A DNA stretch of 64,000 bases from W-Chloroflexi-9 sp045863195 (GCA_045863195.1 BTUI01000010.1:1-64000); one strand, 5' to 3'; shown: positions 41,291 through 51,142, counted from the stretch's first letter. Notes: generated from the letters alone by a model not told the origin. Numbers and translations are program-made.

Positions 41291-42547
41291 ATGGCGCAGG
41301 GCCGCCCGGGGTTGAGGCAGGCGGTCGCCGCCCTCGCGTACCCGGACTACCGGCGCTTCGCGGCGTCCCTGCTCCTGACCTCCATGGGGGCGCAGCTCGT
41401 CCAGACCGCCACCCTCTGGCAGGTCTACGAGCTCACCGGCAGCGCGCTTCTGCTCGGCCTCACCGGGATCGCGAGGGCGGTGCCCCACATGGTGCTGTCC
41501 CTGGTCGGCGGGGTGATCGCGGACCGGGTGAACCGCGTGCGGCTGATCCAGGTCGGGCAGGTGCTGAACGGCGTCCTCGTCCTCGCCCTCGCGCTGCTCA
41601 CCATCACGGGCACGGTGGAGGTGTGGCACCTCTACGTCATCACGTTCCTGAACAGCGCCTTCACCGCCGCGACCCAGCCCGCTCGCGCTGCCCTCATCCC
41701 GTCACTCATTGGCCAGGGGAACCTGGTGAACGCGATCGCCCTGAACGCGACGATCATGCAGACCTCGCAGATCATCGGGCCGGCGCTCGGCGGCATCGCC
41801 CTCGCGTGGATCGACATCGGGCCGACCTACGTGATCAACGGGGTGATGTACCTCGGCGGGATGATTGCGATCATCGGCATCCGCGCGCCGGTGACGCCCC
41901 CGAAGGCGACCGAAAGCCCGTGGCAGTCGTTCCTCGACGGCCTGGCGTTCGTCCGGCAGCGGAAGGTGATCGTCTCGCTGCTCCTGCTCGACCTCGCGGA
42001 GACCGTGTTCGGGAGCTACCGGGCGCTGCTGCCGATTGTTGCGGACAACATGGGCGCGGGCGCGACGGGGTACGGCTTCCTCAGCGCCGCGCCCGGGGTC
42101 GGTGCGCTGGTCGGGGCGACCTTCATCCTGTCGCTGGGCGACATGCGCTACAAGGGCCTCTACACGATCTTCGGGGTGCTCGGGTACTGCGTGGCGCTGG
42201 TCGTGCTGGGCCTCTCACCGTGGCTGTGGCTCGGGCTGATCGCCTCTGCGCTCCTCGGCGCGACCAACTCCATCCAGATGATCCCGAGGAACACCGTCAT
42301 CCTCGCGATCTCCCCGGACGCGCTCCGCGGCCGCGTGGAGGCGTTCCGCAGCATGATGGCGGGCGGCGGCCCGCCGCTCGGCTTCGCGTTCAGCGGCGGC
42401 CTGGCGGCGGTCGTCGGCGCGCCGCTCGCGCTCGTCATCGGCGGCGTGGTGTGCGCGGTCGCCGTCGCCGGTATCGGCGTCGCCGACCGCGAACTGCGCG
42501 ACCCGGACCTCGGTGCACCGCCTCGGCGCGACCGCGTGGAGGCGTGA
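41291..42547 (+). CDS. MFS transporter, drug-exporter (EntS/MFS_3) type
   Basis: 418 residues, 12 spans. YPDYRRFAASLLLTSMGAQLVQTATLWQVYELTGSALLLGLTGIARAVPHMVLSLVGGVIADRVNRVRLI is the EntS-like pattern, with FLNSAFTAATQPARAALIP. Probably exports a small hydrophobic or siderophore-like molecule. Different subfamily from the preceding MFS gene. Convergent with the cyclodeaminase-like gene. Confidence 0.87.
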   Translation: MAQGRPGLRQAVAALAYPDYRRFAASLLLTSMGAQLVQTATLWQVYELTGSALLLGLTGIARAVPHMVLSLVGGVIADRVNRVRLIQVGQVLNGVLVLALALLTITGTVEVWHLYVITFLNSAFTAATQPARAALIPSLIGQGNLVNAIALNATIMQTSQIIGPALGGIALAWIDIGPTYVINGVMYLGGMIAIIGIRAPVTPPKATESPWQSFLDGLAFVRQRKVIVSLLLLDLAETVFGSYRALLPIVADNMGAGATGYGFLSAAPGVGALVGATFILSLGDMRYKGLYTIFGVLGYCVALVVLGLSPWLWLGLIASALLGATNSIQMIPRNTVILAISPDALRGRVEAFRSMMAGGGPPLGFAFSGGLAAVVGAPLALVIGGVVCAVAVAGIGVADRELRDPDLGAPPRRDRVEA

Positions 42548-42563
42548 CGACCGGACGCGCCGC

Positions 42564-43493
42564 CTAGAAGGGCAACTCCACGCCCACGCCCTGTTCCCGC
42601 GCCTTGCGGAGGACGTAAGCGCTGGCGGCGACATCCTCGATGCCGATGCCCTGGCTTTCGAAGAGCGTGATCGCGTCCGCGGAGGGGCGGCCGGCCACGC
42701 GTCCGCTCACCACCTCGTGCAGTTCGACCGCCTGGCCCCAGCGGAAGACGCCGCGGTCCGCGGCGGAGATCAGCTCGCCGCACTCGATCTTCGCCTGCTC
42801 CAGGTTGTCGACCGCGATCAGCGCGGACCGCTCGATGGTGGTGTCGTCCACCTCGCGCTTCGCGTAGGAGTTCGACCCGGCGGCGACCACGCAGGTACCC
42901 GGCTCCAGCAGCGAACCATCGAACACCGGCTCCCTCGCGCTGGTGATCGCGACGACGATGTCCGAGCCGCGCACCGCCGCCTCCGAGGAGTCGACCGGCA
43001 TGACGTCGAGGCCGAGGCGGTCGCGCATCTGAGCGGCGAACTGGCGTCGGGTCTCCTCCGTGCGTGCGAACACCTTCGCCTGGCGGATCGGGCGGACCGC
43101 AGCGATCGCCTCGAGCTGGGTCTGCGCCTGGCGGCCCGCGCCGATGACGCCGACGACGCCGGCGTCCGGCTTCGACATGTACTTCACGGCCACGCCGCTC
43201 GCCGCGCCGGTGCGGATCCAGGCGAGCGTGCCCGGCTCCAGCAGCGCCTCCAGCCGGCCCGTGTCCGTGCTGTAGAGCACGGTGAGGTTCGAATGCCGGA
43301 TGCCGTATGCCCCGCTCCCCAGGACGCTGCCGCCCATCAGGGTGGACCCGGCCCGCCCGTACCGCCGCCGCTGCCGTGCCACGTTCTCCACGAGGCCGCG
43401 CGACTCCTGCCGGAACAGGTCATCGAGGACCTCGATGCACTCGTCCATCGGCAGCAGGCGCTGCACATCCGCGTTGGTCAGGTAGATCGCCAC
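42564..43493 (-). CDS. Ornithine cyclodeaminase/mu-crystallin family protein
   Basis: 309 residues from GTG 43493, with GGGGAG 6 nt upstream. Family marks: YLTNADVQRLLPMDECIEVLDDLF, GAYGIRHSNLTVLYSTDTGRLEALLEPGTLAWIRTGAASGVAVKYMS and NAD site GVIGAGRQAQTQLEAIAA. Uses NAD(P) to interconvert cyclic and open amino acids or reduce cyclic imines. The family includes alanine dehydrogenase and ketimine reductase, so the substrate is open. Confidence 0.9.
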   Translation of the reverse strand: MAIYLTNADVQRLLPMDECIEVLDDLFRQESRGLVENVARQRRRYGRAGSTLMGGSVLGSGAYGIRHSNLTVLYSTDTGRLEALLEPGTLAWIRTGAASGVAVKYMSKPDAGVVGVIGAGRQAQTQLEAIAAVRPIRQAKVFARTEETRRQFAAQMRDRLGLDVMPVDSSEAAVRGSDIVVAITSAREPVFDGSLLEPGTCVVAAGSNSYAKREVDDTTIERSALIAVDNLEQAKIECGELISAADRGVFRWGQAVELHEVVSGRVAGRPSADAITLFESQGIGIEDVAASAYVLRKAREQGVGVELPF

Positions 43494-43562
43494 GTCCGGC
43501 TCCCCTCGTGCGTGGGTCAGTGTATGTCCCGGCCGGACGGGCACCGCGCCTCTGTGTTGTCG

Positions 43563-43590
43563 TTGTCACGGGGTTGGGTCGTGCTACTCT
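43563..43590 (+). promoter_or_regulatory. Promoter before the MFS gene at 43651
   Basis: TTGTCA (43563-43568) and TACTCT (43585-43590) with a 16-bp spacer and an extended TGC before the -10 box; 60 bp before the GTG start. Confidence 0.5.
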
Positions 43591-43650
43591 CCGCACTTCC
43601 CGTTCACGTCAGGGATGGGGCTCCGGTGCCGGCCGGAGGAGGAGGGAACC

Positions 43651-45000
43651 GTGGCGACGCTGCGAGACCGACCGCGGACTGAGGCATCCGCCCCCGCTGC
43701 GACGGCTGCGAACGAGGTGCGTGCTGAGGCCGCCGGCGGCGGCGCGCCGCCACCGCGCCGTTCCCGCTTCGGCCTGCCTCGCACGTTCGAGTCGTTCCGC
43801 GACCGCGAGTTCCGCTGGTTCTACCTCTCGATGCTCGGCCAGATGGCCGCGATGAACATGCAGTTGGTCGTGCGCGGCTACCTCGCGTACGTGCTGACCG
43901 GGTCGTACGGCGCGCTGGGCCTCGTGGGCCTTATGGGCGGCCTGCCGATGCTGGTGCTCGCGCCGTTTGGCGGCGTCCTCGCGGACCGCGTGTCGAAGAA
44001 GAAGGTGCTCCAGGTCGGGCAGTTCGCCAGCATGACGAACGCCGGCGTCCTTGCCGCGCTCGCCTTCGCGGACGTGATGGCAATGCACTGGCTGCTGCTC
44101 TCCGCGCTCGCGCAGGGCATCGTCATGGCGCTCACGATGCCGACGCGGCAGGCGATGATCCCGGACATCGTCGGCATGCAGCGCATGATGAACGCGGTCT
44201 CGCTGAACATGGCCGGCATGAACACCATGCGGCTGTTCGCGCCGGCCGCCGGTGGGTTCATCGTGGAGTTCTTCGGCTTTGGCTGGGCGTTCACGGCCAT
44301 GGCGTCCATGTTCCTCATCGCGATCTTCGCGCTGATGCAGGTGACCCGGCAGAACGCGACGGCGCCCGGCAAGGCCGGCGACAGCATCGGCGGTGTCGCG
44401 CTCAGCAGCCTGCGGGACATCGCGGAGGGCATGCGGTACATCGTGCGGACGCGGCTGATGCTGGCGCTCCTCGGCATCTCCTTCATCTCGTCGATCTTCG
44501 GGATGCCGTACCAGTTCCTGCTGCCGGGCTACGTGGCCGACATCTTCGACGGCGGCGGCGCCGAGGTCGGACAGTTGCTGGCGATCAGCGCCGTCGGCGC
44601 GCTCGCCGGTGCGCTGGTGCTCGCCACGCTGCCCTCGAAGCGTCGCGGCTGGATGCTGCTCGGCGGCTCCGCGGTGCTGGGGGCGGGGCTCTGGGCGTTC
44701 GTCCAGACGGACTCGTTCTGGGTCGCCGGCGGCCTGCTGATGATCGTGGGCCTCGGCTCGTCGTTCCGGCAGGCGCTGAGCCAGGGCCTGCTGCTCTCGA
44801 ACGTGGAGAACGCCTACCGAGGGCGCGTGATGGCCGTGTTCATGATGCAGATGAGCATGATGCAGCTGTCCACGTTCTTCGTCGGCGTGATCGGTGACCG
44901 CGTGGGCATCCAGAACGCCATTGGCGGGCTGGGCATCGGCCTGCTCCTGACCGTGGCGTTCTTCACGCTCTTCGTCCCCTCGATCCGCCGGCTCGACTGA
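43651..45000 (+). CDS. MFS transporter, EntS-like exporter
   Basis: 449 residues from GTG 43651 behind GGAGGAGGG. About 35 polar Ala/Pro-rich residues precede the first span. FRDREFRWFYLSMLGQMAAMNMQLVVRGYLAYVLTGSYGALGLVGLMGGLPMLVLAPFGGVLADRVSKKKVL is the MFS_3 pattern. Convergent with another MFS gene, 24 bp apart. Substrate unknown. Confidence 0.87.
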   Translation: MATLRDRPRTEASAPAATAANEVRAEAAGGGAPPPRRSRFGLPRTFESFRDREFRWFYLSMLGQMAAMNMQLVVRGYLAYVLTGSYGALGLVGLMGGLPMLVLAPFGGVLADRVSKKKVLQVGQFASMTNAGVLAALAFADVMAMHWLLLSALAQGIVMALTMPTRQAMIPDIVGMQRMMNAVSLNMAGMNTMRLFAPAAGGFIVEFFGFGWAFTAMASMFLIAIFALMQVTRQNATAPGKAGDSIGGVALSSLRDIAEGMRYIVRTRLMLALLGISFISSIFGMPYQFLLPGYVADIFDGGGAEVGQLLAISAVGALAGALVLATLPSKRRGWMLLGGSAVLGAGLWAFVQTDSFWVAGGLLMIVGLGSSFRQALSQGLLLSNVENAYRGRVMAVFMMQMSMMQLSTFFVGVIGDRVGIQNAIGGLGIGLLLTVAFFTLFVPSIRRLD

Positions 45001-45024
45001 GCCGCGGTCGAGGGCACTCGACGG

Positions 45025-46245
45025 TCACGCGCTGCGGAGGCTCCGCGCCCGGACGCCGATGATCGCCGCCGCGCTCACGAGCACGAGGCCCGCGCAGGCA
45101 AGCGCCCACGGCGCGCCCGCGCGCGCCGCGACCGCGCCGAGGACGATCGGGCCGATCCAGCCGAAGCCGATCGCCACGCCCCAGGCCCCCAGCACTCGCC
45201 CGCGCAACTCGTCGGGGACGTGCTTCTGCAGCAGGATCCACTCGAGCGCGTCCACCATCGCCGCCGCCGCCCCGACGCAGCAGACCGCGAGCAGCGACAC
45301 GAGGTACCAGCCCGACAGCCCGAGGGCGATGAGGCCGAGCCCGAACGCGCCGAACACCCCCACCAGCAGGATGCCCTGCCGTCGCAGGTCGCTCAGCAGC
45401 GTGAGCGCGATCGTCCCGAGCATCGACCCCACCGACGAGGCGGCGACGAGGCCGCCGAGCCCGGTCGCGTCGACCTCCAGCACCCGCTCCGCGACGACCG
45501 GGAGCAGCGACTGGTAGGAGAACCCGAGGATCTCCACCAGCACCATCATGCCCAGCAGCAGCGCCACCATCGGGATGCGCACCACGGTCCGCAGGCCCTC
45601 GATGACGTCCGTCAGGAGCGAAGCCCCGGAGCGGGCGATGTTCCGCGCCGGGGCCGGGATGCCCGCGTAGATCACGGCGGCGGCGGCGACGGGGATCGCG
45701 GCCAGGATGAAGGTCGGTCCGGGGCCGAGTACCTCGATGAACACGCCGCCGCCGACCGACCCGAGCGCCGCGACCGCGCGCTGGCCGGTGGAGGTGAGCG
45801 CGATCGCGTTCGAGAGCCGCGCGGGACCGACGATGTCGCCGGCGAGGGCGTGCAGGTTCGCGGTGCTGAAGATCATCCCGCAGCCGCTCAGCGCCACGAG
45901 CGCCAGCAGCGCGCCGACCGAGAACCGGTCGAGGTAGACGAGCGCCGCCATCACGAGGAACACGGCCGCGGTGCCGGCCGCGGTCAGCGCGAGGACCCTC
46001 GACCGCCGGTACCGGTCCGCCACGGCGCCCGCCACCGGCCCGAGGATGATGCTGGGGGCGGATCGGGCCGCGAACGACGCCGCCGTCAGGAAGACCGAGC
46101 CCGTGGTGTCCAACACGAACCAGCCGACGGCGACGCGCTCCATCCACTGGCCGAGCGCGAACAGCACGGCGCCGGCCCAGAGCCGGCGGTAGCCGGGCAC
46201 GGAGAAGGACACCAGCGCGCGCGGCCCTCGGGGCGGGTCAGTCAC
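45025..46245 (-). CDS. MFS transporter, EntS-like exporter
   Basis: 406 residues from GTG 46245, with a weak ribosome site. FSVPGYRRLWAGAVLFALGQWMERVAVGWFVLDTTGSVFLTAASFAARSAPSIILGPVAGAVADRYRRSRVL is the same subfamily as the proteins at 41291-42547 and 43651-45000. Twelve spans. Probably transcribed behind the S9 peptidase gene, 47 bp upstream on the same strand. Confidence 0.86.
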   Translation of the reverse strand: MTDPPRGPRALVSFSVPGYRRLWAGAVLFALGQWMERVAVGWFVLDTTGSVFLTAASFAARSAPSIILGPVAGAVADRYRRSRVLALTAAGTAAVFLVMAALVYLDRFSVGALLALVALSGCGMIFSTANLHALAGDIVGPARLSNAIALTSTGQRAVAALGSVGGGVFIEVLGPGPTFILAAIPVAAAAVIYAGIPAPARNIARSGASLLTDVIEGLRTVVRIPMVALLLGMMVLVEILGFSYQSLLPVVAERVLEVDATGLGGLVAASSVGSMLGTIALTLLSDLRRQGILLVGVFGAFGLGLIALGLSGWYLVSLLAVCCVGAAAAMVDALEWILLQKHVPDELRGRVLGAWGVAIGFGWIGPIVLGAVAARAGAPWALACAGLVLVSAAAIIGVRARSLRSA

Positions 46246-46292
46246 CGAGGCCAGGGCGTCCGCCTTTCGTCCGTGTCCGTCCGCCGATCAGA

Positions 46293-48110
46293 CTATCGCC
46301 GCATGTGCATGTCGACGAAGTCGACGACGCGGCGGGCGAGGTCCAGACGGTGCGGCAGCCTGTGGAAGCCGTGCCCCTCCTCCGGGTAGACCACGTACTC
46401 CACCACACCCTCGGTCCGCCGCACCGTCTCCACGATCTGCTCGGACTCTTCCGGCGGTACGCGCACGTCATGGTCGCCCTGGAAGACCAGGAGTGGGGTG
46501 CGGATGAGGTGCGCCTTGTGGATCGGCGAGATCGTCCGCAGGAACTCCGGGTCCTCGCCGTACTCGCGCGAGCGGTGCTTGCGCCGCCACGGGCCGGTGA
46601 ACCGCAGGAACGTCTCGAAGTTGGCGATGCCGTAGAGGTCGAACGCTGCCGCCCAGCGGTCGGGCGCCTCCGTGATCGCGGCGAGGACCATGAACCCGCC
46701 GTACGACCCGCCGAGGACACCGATCCGTTTCGGGTCGACCTCGCCGTTCCCGGCGAGCCAGTCGGCGGCGGCGATCAGGTCGCGCACGGAGTCCATGCGC
46801 TTCTCCACGTCATCCGCGTGGCTCCATTCCTTGCCGTAGCCGGAGGAGCCTCGGACGTTCGGGACCAGCAGCGCCACGTCGCCGCGGGCGAGGAGGTACT
46901 GCGGGCCGCTGTACCGCTCCCAGAGCGCCGGGCGGCTCTGCATCTCCGGGCCGCCGTGCACGAGCACCAGGCAGGGGAGCGTCCCGTCGCGAGGCGCGCC
47001 GTCCGGGACGTAGTAGAACGCCGGGATCTCGCGGCCATCGAAACTGCGGTAGCGGATCAGCCGCGGCTCCGGCAGCGAGTCGATCGGCAGCCCGCGCGTC
47101 TGGCTGGAGGTGAGCCGGCGCATCCGGCCCGTCTCCACGTCCGCGACCCACACGTCCGGGACGTGGCGAGGGCCCTCGAACGTGAACGCGAACGACCGCC
47201 CGTCCGGGTGCCACGCGGGGGTGCTGGCGACACCCGCCGGCATCTCGTCGAGCGGCAGCCGCGCGCCGAGGCGTGCGTCGGCCGTGACCTCGTACGCCTC
47301 GAGCCGGCCGTAGCCGTCCTCGTTCACCACGAGGGCGAGGCGGCGTCCGTCTGGCGTCAGTGCCAGCGCCTCGATCTCCCACTCGCGCTCCAGCAGGTAC
47401 TCGCGTTCGCCGGTCGCAAGGTCGATCCGCTGGAGCGCGAAGAACTCGCGTCCCTCGTTCGCCAGCACCAGCACGGCCCCGGCCGGGTGGATGTGCCCAT
47501 ACGTCCACTCGGAGAGGTCGTCGTGCGGCGTGAGCAGCCGGGGCTCCTCGATGCCCTCGACATCGACGAGCCAGAGCGTGGCGTCTGCGGAGATCTCCAG
47601 GTTGGGGCGGGTGACCAGCAGGTGGTGGCCGTCCGGGGAGAACCGCCCGGCGGCGTTCATCCCGTCCTGCTCCAGAACCAGTCGCTCCTCGCCGGTGTCG
47701 ACGTCGAGCACGTAGATGTCGAAGAACGCCGGGTTGCGGCGGTTCGATCCGTAGGAGACGGACCGCCCGTCCTCCGACCACGCGCCGAAGTTGTGGATCA
47801 CCCGCGGCTGCGAGGCGAGGGCCCGGCTCGTGCCGGAGGCCAGGTTCAGGAGGTGCAACTGGTACTGCTCGTCGCCCCCGTCGTCCGCGATGTACAGCAG
47901 TTCGTCGCGGCTGGGGCGGAACGCGACCTGGTAGATGACGCCGCCGGTGTCGGTGAGCGCCCGCGCCTCGCCACCGGCCGAGGGGATGAGCCACGCCTGC
48001 GAGACCCCCGAGCGGTTCGACCGGAACGCCACGTTCGCGCCGGTGCGGTCGTAGGAGGGTTGCTCCGACACCTCGATGCTCACGAAGTCGTCCAGCGTGA
48101 AGTCCGGCAT
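46293..48110 (-). CDS. S9-family prolyl oligopeptidase/acylaminoacyl peptidase
   Basis: 605 residues from ATG 48110, with GAGGGGG upstream. An N-terminal beta-propeller (about 20-350; repeated SxDGR/PDG blades such as WSEDGRSVSYGSNR) covers a C-terminal alpha/beta hydrolase. Catalytic Ser in GGSYGGF, Asp in GDHDVRVPPEES and His in EEGHGFHR. Cleaves short peptides in the cytoplasm; no signal peptide. Confidence 0.94.
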   Translation of the reverse strand: MPDFTLDDFVSIEVSEQPSYDRTGANVAFRSNRSGVSQAWLIPSAGGEARALTDTGGVIYQVAFRPSRDELLYIADDGGDEQYQLHLLNLASGTSRALASQPRVIHNFGAWSEDGRSVSYGSNRRNPAFFDIYVLDVDTGEERLVLEQDGMNAAGRFSPDGHHLLVTRPNLEISADATLWLVDVEGIEEPRLLTPHDDLSEWTYGHIHPAGAVLVLANEGREFFALQRIDLATGEREYLLEREWEIEALALTPDGRRLALVVNEDGYGRLEAYEVTADARLGARLPLDEMPAGVASTPAWHPDGRSFAFTFEGPRHVPDVWVADVETGRMRRLTSSQTRGLPIDSLPEPRLIRYRSFDGREIPAFYYVPDGAPRDGTLPCLVLVHGGPEMQSRPALWERYSGPQYLLARGDVALLVPNVRGSSGYGKEWSHADDVEKRMDSVRDLIAAADWLAGNGEVDPKRIGVLGGSYGGFMVLAAITEAPDRWAAAFDLYGIANFETFLRFTGPWRRKHRSREYGEDPEFLRTISPIHKAHLIRTPLLVFQGDHDVRVPPEESEQIVETVRRTEGVVEYVVYPEEGHGFHRLPHRLDLARRVVDFVDMHMRR

Positions 48111-48150
48111 CGCACCGCCCCCTCGCCGTCGTGCGGGTGACGGCGAGGGA

Positions 48151-48156
48151 TAGTAT
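48151..48156 (+). promoter_or_regulatory. Candidate -10 box before the M20 peptidase gene
   Basis: TAGTAT, 46 bp before the start codon in a 91-bp divergent gap. Confidence 0.35.
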
Positions 48157-48201
48157 GCGTGCGTATCGCAACCGTGATGCGTCACGCGAGGGGAGAGCGC
48201 C

Positions 48202-49368
48202 ATGCCCACCGCCTTCGAGCGCGCGCTGGAGCGCGCCGTCCCCGGGGTGATCGAGGAGACCGTGCGCGTCACGGAGATCCCGGCGCCCACCTTCCAGGAG
48301 CGCACCCGCGCCCGCTACGTCCATGACCGCCTCGCCGGCATCGGCGGCTGGTCGTACCTGAGTATCGACTCCCACGCGAACGTCGTTGCCGTGCGGAAGG
48401 GCGAGCCCGGGCTGGCCCGCATCCTGCTGTGCGCGCACCTCGACACGGTGTTCCCGGACGCCGCCACGCCGGTGGTGCGCTCACGCGGCAAGCTGACCGG
48501 TCGCGGGGTCGGCGACAACAGCCTCGGGGTCGCCTCGATGCTCGGGGTCGCCGAGGTGATGCAGGCGACAGGCGTGAAGGGCGTCGGCGACATCATCTTC
48601 GCGGCGAACGTCGGCGAGGAGGGCCGAGGCGACCTGCGCGGCGCGCGGCGTCTGGTGAAGGAGTACGCGCGTGACTTCGATGCGATGATCGCGATCGAAG
48701 GCCATTCGTTGAACCGCATCCAGACGCAGGCGGTCGCCTCGCTGCGCTACGAGGTCAGCGTGGAGACGGACGGCGGCCACTCCTGGGGCGCATACGGCCG
48801 CCCAAACGCGATCGCGCTGCTGGCGCGCGCGATCGTGGCCCTCGAGCCGCTCATGCCGGATCCGGCGGCCACGCCGAAGACCACGATGAACGTGGGCGTG
48901 ATCCGGGGTGGCCGCAGCGTGAACACCATCGCGCCGGACGCGGTGTTCGAACTGGACATCCGGTCGGTCGAACCGGCGAACGTCGACGCGCTGTTGAAGC
49001 GCGTCCGTGCGGCGATGAGGGCCGCCGTGGGCGCGGGCTTCGAGGTGAAGATGAAGCGCATCGGCGCGCGCCCCGGCGGGACGATCCGTGAGGATGGGCC
49101 GCTGGTGCAGGCGATGCTCGGCGCGCGGAAAGGCCTCGGTCTGCCCGCGCCGGAGTTCTACGCCGGCTCCACGGATGCGAACGCCGCGCTCGGTGCGGGC
49201 TTCCCCACGACCTGTATCGGCGTGACGACGGGCGGCGAGGCGCACACGCCGCGCGAGTGGATCAGCACCGCACCGATCCGTCAGGGCGTCCCGTACCTCG
49301 GCCGTGCGATCGTCGCGGCGGCGCGCCTGCCGAGGTCCACGTTCCGCCGGTCAACGCGCCGGGCGTAG
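48202..49368 (+). CDS. M20-family metallopeptidase
   Basis: 388 residues. Metal-site motifs LLCAHLDTVFP, GRGVGDNSLGVAS and NVGEEGRGDLRG, with catalytic Glu. The dimerisation domain holds GGHSWGAYGRPNAI. A T/dipeptidase-like zinc enzyme acting on small peptides or amidated amino acids, divergent from an S9 peptidase, which fits peptide recycling. GGGGAG precedes the ATG. C-terminal tail is Arg-rich. Confidence 0.92.
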   Translation: MPTAFERALERAVPGVIEETVRVTEIPAPTFQERTRARYVHDRLAGIGGWSYLSIDSHANVVAVRKGEPGLARILLCAHLDTVFPDAATPVVRSRGKLTGRGVGDNSLGVASMLGVAEVMQATGVKGVGDIIFAANVGEEGRGDLRGARRLVKEYARDFDAMIAIEGHSLNRIQTQAVASLRYEVSVETDGGHSWGAYGRPNAIALLARAIVALEPLMPDPAATPKTTMNVGVIRGGRSVNTIAPDAVFELDIRSVEPANVDALLKRVRAAMRAAVGAGFEVKMKRIGARPGGTIREDGPLVQAMLGARKGLGLPAPEFYAGSTDANAALGAGFPTTCIGVTTGGEAHTPREWISTAPIRQGVPYLGRAIVAAARLPRSTFRRSTRRA

Positions 49369-49441
49369 TCCCGCGTGAAGTCCCGGCGGGCTCGGGTCGT
49401 ACGGGCTAGGGCGTAACGTTCGAGGCGCCCAGACTGGTGGC

Positions 49442-49813
49442 ATGGGCAGTACCACCGTCCTCGGACGCCGCGCCGACCACCGCCTCGCGCTGGTGCTCGT
49501 CGTCGCGCTGCTTGCACCCTCCCTCGGGCCGGCCGCTGGCTATGACATGTGGGCGTGGTTCCCCGACCATGGCCACGCGGCCCTGGGCGCGGTGCCCGGC
49601 AACCACACCCACCCGTGGGACGCCGCTCCCGCCTCCGGTGCGGCCGCCGAGGTCGAGTTCACGGCGGGCAGCCTGCTCGGAGCATCGATCCTGCCGGTGT
49701 TGCTTGTGGCCGTGGCGCTCGCTCCGGCGATGGTGTCGCGTGTGCTCGCGGAGCGACGCCAGCAGGTGCCGATGGCAACGGTGCCTGATGTCGAGGGGCC
49801 ACCCCCGCGCTGA
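49442..49813 (+). CDS. Small His-rich membrane protein, likely metal-related
   Basis: 123 residues. One hydrophobic segment near 16-33, an extracytoplasmic His/Trp-rich loop (WAWFPDHGHAALGAVPGNHTHPWD), a second membrane segment near 77-97 and a short tail. Just upstream of Sco and PCuAC copper chaperone genes, so the histidines may bind copper outside the membrane (inference). The layout is shared with the protein at 62739-63098, though direct similarity is low. RBS is weak. Confidence 0.6.
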   Translation: MGSTTVLGRRADHRLALVLVVALLAPSLGPAAGYDMWAWFPDHGHAALGAVPGNHTHPWDAAPASGAAAEVEFTAGSLLGASILPVLLVAVALAPAMVSRVLAERRQQVPMATVPDVEGPPPR

Positions 49814-49849
49814 CCTCCCCCGTCGATCACTGACGATCTGGGAGGCTCC

Positions 49850-50470
49850 ATGAATCACGTGAAGGCACGCCGGCGCGGATTCGCCGTCGGGCTGCTGGCC
49901 GCCATCGCCGCGGTCGCCCTCGTGGGGTGTCGCGAGGAGGCGCCGGACTTCGCCTCGGCGGTCGCGGATCCGCCCGCTGCCATGCCGGCGTTCGAACTGG
50001 TGGCGGAGGATGGCTCGCCGTTCCGGCTGGCCGACCTGCAGGGGCGGGTGGCGGTGGTGTACGTGGGGTACACCTTCTGCCCGGACATGTGCCCGCTCAC
50101 CATGTCCCTCCTGGCGGAGGCGGTGGACCTGCTCCCCGCTGAGGTCAGGGACGGGGTCCAGGTGGTGATGCTCACTGCCGACCCGGAACGGGACACCCCG
50201 GAGCGGACCGGGGAGTACGTGGCGTACTTTGACCCCGAGTTCCTCGGTGTGTCCGGTGACCCGGATGCCGTGCATGAGGCGCTCGCCTCGTGGGGCATCC
50301 ACCCGGAGCATGGTCCGGTGTCCGCGAATGGCGGCTATGCCGTTTCGCACCCCACGCGTACCTATGTGTTCAACCGGGAGGGGCTACTGCGGCTGTACGT
50401 ACCGCACGACCTGCCGGCTCAAACGGTCGCCGACGATCTCGAACTCGTCTGGCGCGAAGGGAATGACTGA
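49850..50470 (+). CDS. Sco1/SenC-family copper chaperone lipoprotein
   Basis: 206 residues. Lipobox VGC, thioredoxin fold with copper motif TFCPDMCPLT and the third ligand His in AVSHPTRTYVF. Sco inserts copper into the CuA site of cytochrome oxidase, or relatedly of NosZ. The next gene, a PCuAC, overlaps the stop by one base (TGATG), a common donor-acceptor pairing. Confidence 0.94.
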   Translation: MNHVKARRRGFAVGLLAAIAAVALVGCREEAPDFASAVADPPAAMPAFELVAEDGSPFRLADLQGRVAVVYVGYTFCPDMCPLTMSLLAEAVDLLPAEVRDGVQVVMLTADPERDTPERTGEYVAYFDPEFLGVSGDPDAVHEALASWGIHPEHGPVSANGGYAVSHPTRTYVFNREGLLRLYVPHDLPAQTVADDLELVWREGND

Positions 50471-51069
50471 TGTTCAACAACATGACCCGCACCGCTCGAC
50501 ACGCCCTGCTGTTCGGCGGGCTTGCGCTCGCCGGCCTCACGGCGGTGGCCTGCTCATCGGATGAGGACGCCGAGGCGACCCCTGTCGCGACCGCTGAGGT
50601 GACCGCCGCCGCCACGTCCGAGGCGACCGCCTCCCCGACCGAGGCGGCCCAGCCGGCGATCGAGGTCGCCGAGATCCGCGCCCGCGCCACGCCCGGGCTG
50701 GAGAACGAGAACAGCGCCGCGTACGCGAAGATCACCAACCGTGGCGCGGAGGCCGACCGCCTCGTCGGCGCCTCGGTGGACGCGTCAATCGCCGCGACGG
50801 TGGAACTGCACACCACCGTGAAGGAGGGCGACATGATGCGCATGCAGCAGGTGGACGGCTGGGACATCGCCCCCGGCGAGACGCTGGAACTGGCCCCGGG
50901 CGGTAACCACGTCATGATCCTCGGCCTGGTTGACCAGTTCGAGGTGGGCGAGCGCTTCACGCTGACGCTCATCTTCGAGCAGGCTGGTGAGATCCAGGTC
51001 GAGGTGCCGGTCATGGAGATCGCCACCTCCGGCATGGGCGGCATGGCGACGCCGGGTGCGATGAACTAG
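50470..51069 (+). CDS. PCu(A)C-type copper chaperone lipoprotein
   Basis: 199 residues. Lipobox AVACS, acidic Ala/Thr/Glu linker to about 57, then a DUF461/PCuAC fold with the copper ligands His and Met in ELHTTVKEGDMMRM and His-x-Met in GGNHVMIL. Passes Cu(I) to Sco or CuA. Its tail is Met/Gly-rich (SGMGGMATPGAMN). Co-translated with Sco and followed by a strong terminator. Confidence 0.93.
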   Translation: MFNNMTRTARHALLFGGLALAGLTAVACSSDEDAEATPVATAEVTAAATSEATASPTEAAQPAIEVAEIRARATPGLENENSAAYAKITNRGAEADRLVGASVDASIAATVELHTTVKEGDMMRMQQVDGWDIAPGETLELAPGGNHVMILGLVDQFEVGERFTLTLIFEQAGEIQVEVPVMEIATSGMGGMATPGAMN

Positions 51070-51091
51070 CACCGGGTCGAGCGGATGCAAC

Positions 51092-51117
51092 GAGGGGCGG
51101 CCGCGAGGCCGCCCCTC
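51092..51117. terminator. Strong hairpin terminator after the copper operon
   Basis: A perfect 11-bp stem (51092-51102 with 51107-51117) capped by the tetraloop GCGA and followed by TTCGTT. It also serves the convergent acetyltransferase gene. Confidence 0.8.
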
Positions 51118-51142
51118 TTCGTTCCACCGCGCTCGGAGGGTG

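Noticed and set aside
46305..48140. 611-codon open frame on the plus strand
   Set aside because: Shadow of the S9 peptidase gene, whose catalytic motifs are complete on the other strand.
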